64,000 nucleotides of DNA, from NCBI RefSeq assembly GCF_000960475.2, contig NZ_JZDQ02000005.1, positions 122,724-186,723 of the forward strand, in the 5' to 3' direction. Positions within the stretch are counted from its first letter, which is position 1. Every line of letters starts with the position of its first letter. Below, piece by piece: positions 50,512-60,228 of this stretch. Both the position numbers and the translations under genes were made by a program. The DNA comes from Nocardioides luteus. GTDB lineage: Bacteria > Actinomycetota > Actinomycetes > Propionibacteriales > Nocardioidaceae. Under the pieces are notes generated by a model. The model made no database searches. It was not told the origin of the DNA and saw only the letters and a list, made by a program, of their open reading frames with translations.

Positions 50512-50916
50512 GGACGGAGGCCGTCGCCTTGACCAACGAGTTCGCGGGCCCTGTCCCCAAGAACCCGTCCCACCAGTGTGTCGGTGAAGTCCCGAGCGTT
50601 CAACCAGGTCATCCGCAAGGGGATCCTTGGAAGTAACTGCCGGCGTCACGCCTCGGGCCACGCTTGAGGCAGGGAGTGGCTAACGGCCGGAGGAACCGAC
50701 GCCAGCCGAGTAAGGGCTCGTGCCCACGAGCGGCGCGTGCCGGAAGGGGAGCACCTCATGCCCTTCTGTTGCTCCTCGCTCATCAGGTGGCCGAGCTTCA
50801 GCTCGACTACCTCCGCCGGCTCCTTCGTGGTCGGTCCGTGCGACGGAGTGGGCGTCGCACGCGCTAGGCTGAGCGCCCACCTGTCACGGTGTGAACGGGC
50901 CGCCGTGATGGGCGGT
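50512..50916. other. Gap with no recognised gene
   Basis: About 400 bases between the TetR gene and the PucR-type gene. Short antisense frames are present, but none has a domain or ribosome-binding site that supports translation. Some stretches look like old coding remnants; nothing definite. Confidence 0.3.
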
Positions 50917-52158
50917 TCAGTCCTGACTCTCGGGTGTGTGGAAGAACTCGCGGTGCTGGATCGCCAGCCGGAGCTCGTCGCCGGCCTTGGCCACCGGCCG
51001 GTCGAGCAGCTCCTCGGCCCGGCCGAGCCGATATCGGACGGTGTTGCGGTGCACACAGAGCTCCTCGGCGGCGTCCTCCACGTTCCCTCCGTGCGACAGG
51101 AAGGCGAGCACCGTCTCGCGGGTCCGTGCCGTCGGCTCATCGGGTGATCCCAGCGGCCCCAGCACACGGTCGACGAACCGGTCGACCTCGGGACTGCAAC
51201 CGAGCAGGGCGAGGAGCTCGACCCGGTCGTAGCGCGTGACCAGAGCCGACGCACCGCCGCTCGCGGCGATCCGCCGGGTGCGCCGTGCGTCGTCGTGGCT
51301 GCTGACGAGCCCCTCCTGGCCGGGCGCAGGCGCACCGGCGTACAAGACGGCGCTGATGCTCTCCAGGCTGGGACTGAGCTCGTCGAGAGCGTCTAGGTCA
51401 GGCTGGTCACGCGTGCCGACCCATGCCCACAGCTGGCGCCCGCCGGGGTGCACCATGAGAGGATTGCTCCCGCCGAGCCTGCGGGCGACGTCGAGGACGA
51501 TCTTGTCGAGCTCGTCGATCGCGTATGCATCGGCCGTCTCCAGGATCAGGGCCGTGTGCTGCACCGACATCGGATAGCCGCCCAGTGCAGCCGAGGTGCG
51601 GCGGGCGTCGGTGGACTCCCCGGCCAGGAGCGCCTTCACGACCTCGTAGCGTTGTGCCGCCACGCCCTTGGAGTGCCGAGAGGTCTCGGCATGGAAGATC
51701 TCGGTGGAATCCGTGATCGCCGCGTCGATCCATGCGCTCGCGCGTCCCCAGAAGAAGATGAGCAGCGCAGCATGGTCGATCTGGCCGGCCGGCAGCGCGT
51801 TGACCACGCCGGTGACGTAGTGCCACGATTCCTGCTGGGCGGCTCGGTACATCTTGAGCAGGAGCTCCAACGGCAGCTGGCGACCGGCGACCTCGCGGGC
51901 CAGCCTGCTGCCCGCTCCCGGCAGGTAGGCATGGAAGGCGGGTTGGACGAACGCGGCCAGGAAGGCAAGCCAGTGTTCCCTGACTGCGTCGTCCAGGAGC
52001 ACGACGAAGTCCGGCTCCAAGGCGAGCTCGGGCAGCTCGCCCCGGATCGCGCTGCTCGTCCGGGTGACCCAGCCGTCGATCATCTCCGGGCGTAGCTCGT
52101 CGGCGACGAATGCCGGAAGCCAGGCGGCGAGCTCGGCAGGAAATGTGTCGATGGTCAA
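50917..52158 (-). CDS. PucR-type (helix-turn-helix, PucR/CdaR-like) regulator
   Basis: About 413 residues from a TTG start (AAGGGATCTCAG upstream). A CdaR/PucR-type GGDEF-like middle region is followed by a C-terminal PucR HTH_30 domain (VLAFLSHGGNVEDAAEELCVHRNTVRYRL). The N-terminal helical region resembles the RsbR-like sensor part seen in actinobacterial PucR relatives. It is divergent from the GMC oxidoreductase-mce operon, 235 bases away, and is its probable regulator. Many such regulators in actinomycetes sit beside mce or steroid genes. Effector unknown. Confidence 0.8.
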   Translation of the reverse strand: MTIDTFPAELAAWLPAFVADELRPEMIDGWVTRTSSAIRGELPELALEPDFVVLLDDAVREHWLAFLAAFVQPAFHAYLPGAGSRLAREVAGRQLPLELLLKMYRAAQQESWHYVTGVVNALPAGQIDHAALLIFFWGRASAWIDAAITDSTEIFHAETSRHSKGVAAQRYEVVKALLAGESTDARRTSAALGGYPMSVQHTALILETADAYAIDELDKIVLDVARRLGGSNPLMVHPGGRQLWAWVGTRDQPDLDALDELSPSLESISAVLYAGAPAPGQEGLVSSHDDARRTRRIAASGGASALVTRYDRVELLALLGCSPEVDRFVDRVLGPLGSPDEPTARTRETVLAFLSHGGNVEDAAEELCVHRNTVRYRLGRAEELLDRPVAKAGDELRLAIQHREFFHTPESQD

Positions 52159-52393
52159 CTGAGATCCCTTCCGAGCGGGGTAGGCGCTAGGCGCGCCCTG
52201 GCTCGCCAGGCTATCCCACTTTGTGACCGCGACCACTTCATGGCCACAACGTGAGGTCACTTGGTGTGGCGCACAACCGGCGGGACGACATTTGGGCGCA
52301 ATCACTAGAGGCCGCTTCGAGCCCGTTGATGGACTACCGCAAGCCCGATCGTGTGACGGGCAACACTTTCCAAACGACTGACAGGAGAGCCCG

Positions 52394-54148
52394 GTGGAAG
52401 CATCGCGCCCTGAACAGACCTACGACGTCGTCGTGGTCGGCTCCGGCTTCGGCGGCTCGGTCGCCGCTCTTCGGCTGGTCGAGAAGGGCTACCGGGTACT
52501 GGTGCTCGAGGCCGGGCGGCGGTTCCGTGACGAGGACTTCGCGGCGACCTCCTGGGATGTGCGGAGGTTCCTGTTCGCGCCTCGGCTCGGCTGCTTCGGG
52601 ATCCAGCGCATCCACTTCCTCCGCGACGTGGTCGTGCTTGCCGGTGCAGGCGTGGGCGGCGGTTCGCTGGTATACGCGAACACGCTCTACGAGCCGCGCT
52701 CGGACGCGTTCTACCGCGATGCCCAGTGGTCACACATCACCGACTGGCGCGATGAGCTGGCTCCGTACTACGACCAGGCCAAGCGGATGCTCGGCGTCAG
52801 GCCGAACCCGACGACCACGCGGCCCGACAAGATCTTGGGCGAGGTCGCCGCCGAGCTCGGTGTGGCTGACACCTACGGCCCCGCGCCGGTCGGGGTCTTC
52901 TTCGGCCGTGACGACGCCTTGGAGCCCGGCGTGACTGTCGCCGACCCATACTTCGGCGGGGTCGGTCCCGACCGCACCGGGTGCCTGGAGTGTGGCGAGT
53001 GCATGACCGGGTGCCGGCACAACGCGAAGAACACGTTGCTGAAGAACTACCTCCATCTCGCTGAGCGGGGCGGGGCAGAGGTCAGGGAGCTCACCACTGT
53101 CGACAGCATCACCCCGTACGACGGCGGCTACCGCATCGCCGCGCACGAGTCGGGCCGATCGCGCCGCCGCACCGCGCACACGATCACGACCGGGCAGGTC
53201 ATCATCGCCGCCGGCGCCTGGGGTACGCAGGAGCTACTGCACACCATGAAGCAGCGGGGGCTCCTTCCCGACCTCTCGAACCGGCTGGGGGAACTGACCC
53301 GGACGAACTCGGAGGCGCTGTGCACCGCGAGCACGCGGCCGGGGACCCGGACCAACGGAGACCTCAACCACGGCGTCGCCATCACGAGCTCGATCCACCC
53401 GAACGACCACACCCACATCGAACCGGTGCGGTACGGCGCCGGCTCCGGGTTCATGGGGCTGCTCACCACCGTCATGACCGATGGTGGCGGCCGGGTGCCC
53501 AGGGCGGTGAAGTGGATCGGCCAGATCCTGCGTCATCCGGTCCAGTTCGTCGGCCACTACCTGGGGATCCGCAGCTGGGCGGAGCGTACGGTCATCGCAC
53601 TTGTCATGCAGACCAGCGACAACTCGATCACCGTCTTCGGCAAGAAGCGGCGCTTCGGCCGCGGGTCGCTTCGGCTCTCCTCGAAGCAGGGCCACGGCGA
53701 GCCGAACCCGACCTGGATCCCGGTCGCCAACCAGGCGATCCGCAGCATCAGCGAGAAGATCGACGGCCGGCCGTTCTCGAGCGTCGGCGAGATCTTCAAC
53801 GTCCCGATGACGGCCCATTTCCTCGGCGGCTGCGTGATCGGGGACAGCGCCGAGAGCGGCGTCGTCGACCCCTACCACCGCGTCCACGGCCATCCCGGGC
53901 TGCACATCACCGACGGCTCGACGATCTCCGCCAACCTCGGGGTGAACCCGAGCCTGACCATCACGGCACAGGCCGAGCGCGCCATGTCGATGTGGCCGAA
54001 CAAGGGCGAGGCCGACCCGCGGCCGCCGCTCGGTGCGGCCTACCAGCGAACGGCGCCGGCCAGCCCGAACCACCCGATGGTGCCGGCTGAGGCACCCGCC
54101 GCTCTGCGACTGCCGGTGATCGCGATCAACGGCCGGCCGGCTTCATGA
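52394..54148 (+). CDS. GMC oxidoreductase, ChoD/cholesterol-oxidase-like
   Basis: Encodes 584 residues from a GTG preceded by GACAGGAGAG. The FAD motif VVVGSGFGGSVAAL starts at residue 12. A Cys cluster GCLECGECMTGCRHNAKNT and the late GMC motif GLHITDGSTISANLGVNPSLT are present. This is the ChoD-type subfamily, annotated as cholesterol oxidase in mycobacteria, although oxidase activity is not established for all members. There is no signal peptide. It is translationally coupled (ATGA) to the first YrbE permease of the mce operon, a strong hint that the imported lipid is its substrate. Confidence 0.85.
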   Translation: MEASRPEQTYDVVVVGSGFGGSVAALRLVEKGYRVLVLEAGRRFRDEDFAATSWDVRRFLFAPRLGCFGIQRIHFLRDVVVLAGAGVGGGSLVYANTLYEPRSDAFYRDAQWSHITDWRDELAPYYDQAKRMLGVRPNPTTTRPDKILGEVAAELGVADTYGPAPVGVFFGRDDALEPGVTVADPYFGGVGPDRTGCLECGECMTGCRHNAKNTLLKNYLHLAERGGAEVRELTTVDSITPYDGGYRIAAHESGRSRRRTAHTITTGQVIIAAGAWGTQELLHTMKQRGLLPDLSNRLGELTRTNSEALCTASTRPGTRTNGDLNHGVAITSSIHPNDHTHIEPVRYGAGSGFMGLLTTVMTDGGGRVPRAVKWIGQILRHPVQFVGHYLGIRSWAERTVIALVMQTSDNSITVFGKKRRFGRGSLRLSSKQGHGEPNPTWIPVANQAIRSISEKIDGRPFSSVGEIFNVPMTAHFLGGCVIGDSAESGVVDPYHRVHGHPGLHITDGSTISANLGVNPSLTITAQAERAMSMWPNKGEADPRPPLGAAYQRTAPASPNHPMVPAEAPAALRLPVIAINGRPAS

Positions 54149-54999
54149 CCGCCGCCCCGACCAACCGGGCCGAACCGCCCGGTGTCCGAGGCATGACGCC
54201 CGAGCGTCAGAGGATCGCCGCCGAGGCGCTCCAGTCTAACGCGATCTTCAAGGCTCTGGCGTCTTTCGGTGACTTCTACGACTTCGTCGTCTCGGTCTTC
54301 CGGAAGGGATTCACGCGGAGGTTCCAGTTCCGTGAGTTCGTCTCCCAGGCATGGTTCATCACCACCGTCTCGTTCTGGCCGGCGCTCCTGGTCGCGATCC
54401 CGTTCTGCGTGGTCATCATCTTCCAGGTCAACCAGCTCCTGATCGAGATCGGTGCGGTCGACCTGGCCGGCGCGGGGGCTGCCGTCGCCGTCGTCCGTGA
54501 GATCGGCCCGATCGTCAGCGTTCTCGTCGTCGCGGGGGCGGGAGCCACCGCGATCTGCGCGGACCTGGGCTCGCGCAAGATCCGCGAGGAGATCGACGCG
54601 ATGACCACCCTTGGGATCGATCCGGTCCAGCGCCTCGTCGTCCCTCGCGTGGTCGCCTCGACCCTCGTGGGCATCGCGCTCAACGGCCTGGTGACCGTCG
54701 TCGGCCTGGTCGGCGGCTACTTCTTCTCCGTGGTGCTGCAGGGCGCCACACCAGGGCTCTACCTCAACGACCTCACCCTTCTCGTGGGGCTCTCGGACTT
54801 CATCGCCGCTGAGGCCAAGGCAGCTGTCTTCGGACTACTGGCCGGCCTGACCGCCTGTTACCTGGGGCTCAACGCCAAGGGCGGGCCCAAAGGCGTCGGG
54901 GAAGCAGTGAACCAGACCGTCGTGTTCGCGTTCATGCTCCTGTTCGCCGCCAACAGCGTGATCAGCACCCTGTTCCTCCAGCTCAAGTCGGGAGCCTGA
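54145..54999 (+). CDS. yrbEA: Mce transporter permease YrbEA (MlaE family)
   Basis: Encodes 284 residues with about five or six hydrophobic segments and the MlaE signature GAGATAICADLGSRKIREEIDAM, the likely contact with the MceG ATPase. It forms the membrane channel of a lipid importer together with YrbEB. It overlaps the ChoD-like gene by 4 bases and lies one base before yrbEB. Confidence 0.93.
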   Translation: MTAAPTNRAEPPGVRGMTPERQRIAAEALQSNAIFKALASFGDFYDFVVSVFRKGFTRRFQFREFVSQAWFITTVSFWPALLVAIPFCVVIIFQVNQLLIEIGAVDLAGAGAAVAVVREIGPIVSVLVVAGAGATAICADLGSRKIREEIDAMTTLGIDPVQRLVVPRVVASTLVGIALNGLVTVVGLVGGYFFSVVLQGATPGLYLNDLTLLVGLSDFIAAEAKAAVFGLLAGLTACYLGLNAKGGPKGVGEAVNQTVVFAFMLLFAANSVISTLFLQLKSGA

Positions 55000-55000
55000 G

Positions 55001-55804
55001 ATGGCCGTCAACACATCAGCTCTCCGCGAGCTCGGCGAGCAGCTCGCCTTCCATGGCCGCGCCTACGCCCACTTCCCCCATGCCTTCCGCCGCTACCGCA
55101 AGGAAGTCGTCCGGCTCCTGGCCGAGGTCGCGATGGGAACCGGCGCACTGGCACTGATCGGCGGGACCGTTCTCGTGATCGGCTTCCTCACCGCGGCGTC
55201 AGGCATCGAGGTCGGGCTGCAGGCTTACACGTCCTTCGACAACATCGGCGTCTCCGCGCTGTCGGGGTTCTTCTCGGCGTACTTCAACACTCGCGAGGTG
55301 GCTCCGATCATCGCGGGGATCGCACTCACAGCGACCGTCGGCGCGGGGTTCACCGCCCAGATCGGCGCCATGCGGGTCTCGGAGGAGATCGACGCGCTCG
55401 AGGTGATGGCAGTGCCGCCGGTGCCCTACCTGGTGACCACCCGGATCATGGCCGGGCTCATCGCCGTCATCCCGCTGTACGCCATCGCGGTGATGATGTG
55501 CTGGCTGGCGACACGGCTGGTGGTGACCGTCGGCTACGACGAGGCGCCGGGCACGTACCAGCATTACTTCGACACGTTCCTGATCCCCGGCGACCTGTTC
55601 CTGTCCATGCTGAAGGTCGCGATCATGGCGCTGGTCGTGGTCTCGGTGTGCTGCTACCACGGGTTCAAGGCGTCGGGCGGGCCTGCCGGCGTCGGCCGGG
55701 CCGTCGGCCGGGCCGTGCGCTCGGCCCTCGTCGCCATCATGTTCGTCGACCTGATCTTCGGCATCGCCATCTGGGGCGGTCCGTCGGTCCACATCGCGGG
55801 GTGA
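55001..55804 (+). CDS. yrbEB: Mce transporter permease YrbEB (MlaE family)
   Basis: Encodes 267 residues of the MlaE family. The signature GAGFTAQIGAMRVSEEIDALEVM is the counterpart of that in YrbEA, with five hydrophobic segments around it. It pairs with YrbEA to form a heterodimeric permease for lipid import. The gene is followed by mceA after 5 bases. Confidence 0.93.
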   Translation: MAVNTSALRELGEQLAFHGRAYAHFPHAFRRYRKEVVRLLAEVAMGTGALALIGGTVLVIGFLTAASGIEVGLQAYTSFDNIGVSALSGFFSAYFNTREVAPIIAGIALTATVGAGFTAQIGAMRVSEEIDALEVMAVPPVPYLVTTRIMAGLIAVIPLYAIAVMMCWLATRLVVTVGYDEAPGTYQHYFDTFLIPGDLFLSMLKVAIMALVVVSVCCYHGFKASGGPAGVGRAVGRAVRSALVAIMFVDLIFGIAIWGGPSVHIAG

Positions 55805-55809
55805 GGGGC

Positions 55810-56985
55810 ATGGTTGATCGTCACGTCACCTACGGGCTCACCTTCATCGCGCTGATCCTCGCGCTCGTCGCCGGCACCGTCGCCACCTACCAGGGTGCCT
55901 TCCGCTCCACCGTTCCGCTCACCGTCTCCTCCGACCGGGCAGGGCTGACCCTGACCTCGGGCGCGGCGGTCAAGCTCCGCGGCGTCGCGATCGGCAGAGT
56001 CGGCTCCGTCCACAACGACGGAGGCGACGGGGTCTCGATCCAGCTCGACATCGACCGGGGCGAGTTCGACCAGATCTCCAGCGACGCGACCGCCGAGATC
56101 GTCCCGCCGACGGCGTTCGGCGCGAAGTACATCCAGCTCAACCCCGGCGACCCGGGCGCTGCGCGGATCCGAGCCGGATCGACGATCGATGCCGACCGGG
56201 TCACGGTCGAGGTCGACGAGGCGTTCGAGAACCTCACTCAGGTGCTCGACACCGCTAAGCCCGCCGAGGTTGCCGCCGCCCTCACCGCTGTCTCGCAGGC
56301 GGTGGACCAGCGCGGCGAGGACATCGGGCTCCTGATCACCCAGATCAACGGCTACCTCACCTCGTTCAACCCTTACCTGAGTACGCTCACCAGCGACATC
56401 AGGTCGGGTGCGAGCGTCGCGCAGACGTACGACACCGCGCGGCCCGACCTGGTGGCCCTGGCCGACAACGCGGCGGTGACCAGCAGGACGCTCACCACCC
56501 AGCAGAAGTCGCTGCACGCGTTCGAGCTGAGCCTGTACTCCTTCGACAACAGCGCCGGCAGGCTGCTCGACAGCTCAGGGGAGCGGCTCACCACCACGTT
56601 GAGGCTGACCGAGCCGGTCACCGGGGTCGTGGAGCGCTACTCCCCGGAGCTGCCGTGCACGATCCTCGGTCTGGCCTCGGCCAACAAGCTTGCCGAGGTC
56701 GCAGTCGGAGGCACGCATCCGGGGATCACCACGATCACCCGCATCGTTCCGGGGCGCGACCCCTATACGTACGAGCGCAATCTGCCGGAGATCGGCGACA
56801 CCCGCGGTCCTGAGTGCTATGGGCTCCCGTACGTGACTGAAGAGGAGGCACAGGCCGCGGTGCCTACCTTTGCGGCCGGCGCCAACCCGTACGCAGGCAA
56901 GCAGCCCACGGTCCAGGAGAACACGCTCACTACGCTGCTCGGTCTGCTGGCCGGTGGCGCCAACGCCGCAGGAGGCAAGCAGTGA
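55810..56985 (+). CDS. mceA: MceA: MCE-domain protein of the lipid importer
   Basis: About 391 residues from ATG 55810 (GTG 55801 also in frame). One N-terminal transmembrane segment (GLTFIALILALVAGTVATY) is followed by the MCE domain (about 35-120; AGLTLTSGAAVKLRGVAIGRVGSV, FGAKYIQLNPG) and a long coiled-coil-rich C-terminal region. MCE proteins build the tunnel that carries hydrophobic molecules to the YrbE permeases. It is the first of six mce genes arranged A-F. Confidence 0.92.
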   Translation: MVDRHVTYGLTFIALILALVAGTVATYQGAFRSTVPLTVSSDRAGLTLTSGAAVKLRGVAIGRVGSVHNDGGDGVSIQLDIDRGEFDQISSDATAEIVPPTAFGAKYIQLNPGDPGAARIRAGSTIDADRVTVEVDEAFENLTQVLDTAKPAEVAAALTAVSQAVDQRGEDIGLLITQINGYLTSFNPYLSTLTSDIRSGASVAQTYDTARPDLVALADNAAVTSRTLTTQQKSLHAFELSLYSFDNSAGRLLDSSGERLTTTLRLTEPVTGVVERYSPELPCTILGLASANKLAEVAVGGTHPGITTITRIVPGRDPYTYERNLPEIGDTRGPECYGLPYVTEEEAQAAVPTFAAGANPYAGKQPTVQENTLTTLLGLLAGGANAAGGKQ

Positions 56986-58010
56986 CCAGCAGCAGCAAGC
57001 TTCGGCGCCGGGAACGTTCCGACCTGATCAAGTTCGGCATCTTCTTAGCGGTCGCGGCTCTGTTCACGTACTGGGTCGGTGTGGTGACGGCCGCCCACCG
57101 TCCCGGCGACCGGGTCACCTACGACGCCGTCTTCGCCAACGTGTCGGGACTCCAGGAGGGCGACCTGGTCCGGATCGCGGGCGTGGACGTCGGCAAGGTC
57201 ACCGGCCTGGCGGTTCAGCGCGACACGACCGTACGCGTCTCCTTCGACGTCCCCCGGGACCAGGAGCTCAACGCCTCGACCGAGGCCACGGTGCAGTACC
57301 GGAACCTCATCGGCGACCGGATCGTCCAGCTCAGCCGCCCCGACCCGGACGCGAGACCGATCTCGGCTGGCGACACCATCCCGATATCCCGAACCCGGCC
57401 GGCCCTGGACCTCGACCTGTTGCTCAACGGGTTCAAACCCCTCTTCGCGGGCCTCGCCCCGGCACAGATCAACGCCTTCTCCGGCGACCTGATCAAGATC
57501 CTGCAGGGACAGAGTTCCGCCATCTCCACCCTGGTGCAGCGGGCCGCCTCGCTCACCACGACGCTCGGCAACCGTCAGGAGCTGATCGGGGAGGTGATCC
57601 GGAACCTCAACACCGTCGTCGGCACCCTCGACGACAAGCGCGAGACCATCCAGGAGCTCATCGACCAGTTCAGCCGGCTCCTCGACGGTCTAGAGCAGCA
57701 GGACGCCCAGATTCTCGACGCCGCGGCGCAGACCGACCGGTTCGCGCGCAGCGCAGGGTCACTGGTGGAAGAGGGCAGGGGAGACCTCGCGGCCGACCTG
57801 TCCCAGCTCACCAAGGCGGCGAACGGCATCAACCAGGAGCAGGCCACCCTGCAACAGGTGCTGCAGAAACTGCCGAACCACTACGCGGCGATCCAGAACA
57901 CCGCCTCGTACGGCAACTACTTCAACTTCTTCCTGTGTGGGGTCCGGGTCCAGACCGAGGCCACCATCACGACTCCCTGGATCATGTCCGACGCGCAGAG
58001 GTGCAAGTGA
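56982..58010 (+). CDS. mceB: MceB
   Basis: Encodes 342 residues from a GTG overlapping the mceA stop by 4 bases. A transmembrane N-terminus (IKFGIFLAVAALFTYWVGVV) precedes an MCE domain (FANVSGLQEGDLVRIAGVDVGKVTGLAV) and helical repeats. The C-terminal segment NYFNFFLCGVRVQ is conserved in MceB proteins. Role as for the other MCE subunits, in the periplasm. Confidence 0.92.
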   Translation: MTSSSKLRRRERSDLIKFGIFLAVAALFTYWVGVVTAAHRPGDRVTYDAVFANVSGLQEGDLVRIAGVDVGKVTGLAVQRDTTVRVSFDVPRDQELNASTEATVQYRNLIGDRIVQLSRPDPDARPISAGDTIPISRTRPALDLDLLLNGFKPLFAGLAPAQINAFSGDLIKILQGQSSAISTLVQRAASLTTTLGNRQELIGEVIRNLNTVVGTLDDKRETIQELIDQFSRLLDGLEQQDAQILDAAAQTDRFARSAGSLVEEGRGDLAADLSQLTKAANGINQEQATLQQVLQKLPNHYAAIQNTASYGNYFNFFLCGVRVQTEATITTPWIMSDAQRCK

Positions 58011-58999
58011 TGAGCTTCCGTACGCCCGCTCAGAACGCCGCCCGGGGCCTGGTCGGCACCATGGCGATCGCGCTGGTGGTCACCGCCAGCCTCAACTACA
58101 ACAAGCTCCCGCTCGTGGGCAACGGAGACGCCATCCACGCCGCCTTCGCCGAGGCCGGGGGCCTCAAGGGCGGCGACGCCGTCATGGTCTCCGGCGCCCA
58201 GGTCGGCAAGGTTCGCGACGTACGTCTCGACGGCGACGAGGTCGTCGCCGACCTGGTCCTCACCGACGGCGATGTCAAGCTCGGCGGCAAGACCGAGGCA
58301 CGCATCACCACCGTCACCCTCCTCGGCCGCGCGGCCGTCGAGCTCGTCCCCTCCGGCGGCGGACGGCTGAGTGCTGGCGACACGATCCCGACATCGCGGA
58401 CCTCCTCGCCTTACAACCTCACCGCCACCCTGAACCAGCTGACGACCACCTCGGCCGACATCGACAAGACCCAGCTTGCCGGCGCACTCGACCAAGCCAG
58501 TACGGCACTGAGCGGAACCCGCGACGACGTCGGCCCCGCTCTGCGAGGAGTCACCGAGCTAACCGCCGCCGTCGAGCAGAACGACGACCAGCTCCGCGCT
58601 CTACTCGCCCGTGCCTCGCGGGTCTCGGGCGTCCTCGCGAGCCGCAACGAGCAGATCGAGACCCTGCTCACCTCCGGACAGTCGCTCCTTGAGCAGCTCA
58701 ACGCCCGCCAGGCCGTCGTGGTGAGCCTGCTCGCCAGCGTGCAGGACCTCTCCACCCAGCTGCGTGGCCTTGTCGACGACAATCGGGCCACGCTCGGCCC
58801 GGCGCTCGGCCAGCTCGACTCGGTGGTCACCGTGCTCAACCGGAACAAGGCCGCGCTGCAGGAGGCCATCACCGGGCTGCGCGGCTACGTCACCGGGTTT
58901 GGGGAGGCCATCTCGACGGGACCGTGGTTCGACGCGTACATCCAGAACCTCACCTCGCCGGGCACGCTGGCGCCGATCGTCTCGGGGGTCGTGAAGTGA
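58010..58999 (+). CDS. mceC: MceC
   Basis: About 329 residues from ATG 58010, which shares one base with the mceB stop (TGATG). A single N-terminal hydrophobic segment (GLVGTMAIALVVTASLNYNK) is followed by the MCE domain (AEAGGLKGGDAVMVSGAQVGKVRDV) and long helical repeats rich in Gln and Leu. It forms part of the same tunnel and ends with a short tail (SGVVK). Confidence 0.91.
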   Translation: MSFRTPAQNAARGLVGTMAIALVVTASLNYNKLPLVGNGDAIHAAFAEAGGLKGGDAVMVSGAQVGKVRDVRLDGDEVVADLVLTDGDVKLGGKTEARITTVTLLGRAAVELVPSGGGRLSAGDTIPTSRTSSPYNLTATLNQLTTTSADIDKTQLAGALDQASTALSGTRDDVGPALRGVTELTAAVEQNDDQLRALLARASRVSGVLASRNEQIETLLTSGQSLLEQLNARQAVVVSLLASVQDLSTQLRGLVDDNRATLGPALGQLDSVVTVLNRNKAALQEAITGLRGYVTGFGEAISTGPWFDAYIQNLTSPGTLAPIVSGVVK

Positions 59000-60228
59000 C
59001 CATCTCCTCCAGCCTCCTGCTGCGCCGCGTCCTGATCGGGCTCGCGCTGCTGCTCCTCGCCACGGGCGCCTACTACACCGTCAAGGACACCCGCTCGACG
59101 GTGGTGACCGCGGTCTTCAGCAACGCTGACGGGCTCTACGAGGGTGACGATGTCAAGGTCCTCGGGGTTGCCGTCGGCCGGGTCACCGAGGTCGACCCGC
59201 AGGACGACGGCGTGCATGTCGGGATCGAGGTCGAGGGCGGGCAGCGGATCCCGGCCGGTGCCCACGCCGCCATCGTCTCTCCGAGCCTGGTCAGCGGGCG
59301 GTTCGTCCAGCTCTCACCGGCCTACACCCATGGTCCGGCGATGTCCGACGGTGGTCAGATCCAGCTGGACCGCACCGCGGTGCCGGTCTCCTTCGACGAG
59401 GTCAAGAAGCAGCTCACCGACCTCTCCACCGCGCTGGCCCCCGCAGGCTCCGGCAAGCAGCCGCTCCGAGCCGCCATCGAGACCCTGGACGCCAACCTCC
59501 GCAACGGCAATGCCGAGCAGCTGCGGGAGGCGGTCGAGGGGCTCCGCAGCGCCACCGCGACCCTCTCCGACGGACGCGCCGATATGTTCACGACCGTCTC
59601 GAATCTGAACAGCTTCACCAAGAACCTCGCCGTCAACGATGCCGCCGTGGCTGGGTTCACCGAGCAACTCAGCGAGGTCTCCGCGGTGCTGGCCGCCAAC
59701 CGTCGCGAGCTCACCAAGGCGATCGAGGAGCTCTCTGCGGCGCTGGCGGCGACTGGCGAGCTTACCCATGACAACCGCTCCCGGATCAGGAGCTCCGTAC
59801 GTGACCTGAACCTGCTCAGCGCGGCCCTCGCCGACCGGTCCAACCAGCTCGCGGCGATCTTGCATATGGCTCCGACGGCACTGATCGATCTCTTCAACGT
59901 GATCGACAAGCAGGCGATCACCGGGCGGGCCTCCCTGACCGGGCTCAACGACGCCGCCCAGCTCGTCTGCGGTGCCGTGCTCGGCGCCGGCGGCACTGCG
60001 CAGCAGTGCCGCGACGCGTTGGCCCCGCTCGTCGACTTGATCAAGAGCGCCCAGCAGAGCGTGGCGGGACCGGCAGTGGCGGGGCCGGGCACAGCGGGGC
60101 CGGGGGCGCCGGCGCCGGCCGACCCCGGTGGGCCCTCGATACCGCTGCCTGACCTGGGTGCGGGCCTTGACGGAGTACAACCCCTCTTGCCCGGCCTGCT
60201 CGGCACCGACCTCGGAGGCGACCGATGA
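58996..60228 (+). CDS. mceD: MceD
   Basis: About 410 residues from GTG 58996, overlapping the mceC stop. The N-terminal segment LIGLALLLLATGAYYTV is followed by the MCE domain (FSNADGLYEGDDVKVLGVAVGRVTEV). The C-terminal 60 residues are a Pro/Gly/Ala-rich tail typical of MceD subunits. Overlap with mceE is 4 bases. Confidence 0.91.
   Translation: MTISSSLLLRRVLIGLALLLLATGAYYTVKDTRSTVVTAVFSNADGLYEGDDVKVLGVAVGRVTEVDPQDDGVHVGIEVEGGQRIPAGAHAAIVSPSLVSGRFVQLSPAYTHGPAMSDGGQIQLDRTAVPVSFDEVKKQLTDLSTALAPAGSGKQPLRAAIETLDANLRNGNAEQLREAVEGLRSATATLSDGRADMFTTVSNLNSFTKNLAVNDAAVAGFTEQLSEVSAVLAANRRELTKAIEELSAALAATGELTHDNRSRIRSSVRDLNLLSAALADRSNQLAAILHMAPTALIDLFNVIDKQAITGRASLTGLNDAAQLVCGAVLGAGGTAQQCRDALAPLVDLIKSAQQSVAGPAVAGPGTAGPGAPAPADPGGPSIPLPDLGAGLDGVQPLLPGLLGTDLGGDR

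Noticed and set aside
52159..52393. Short GTGACC/GGTCAC repeat between the PucR and ChoD-like genes
   Set aside because: The arms are only six bases and are far apart, so chance is likely.
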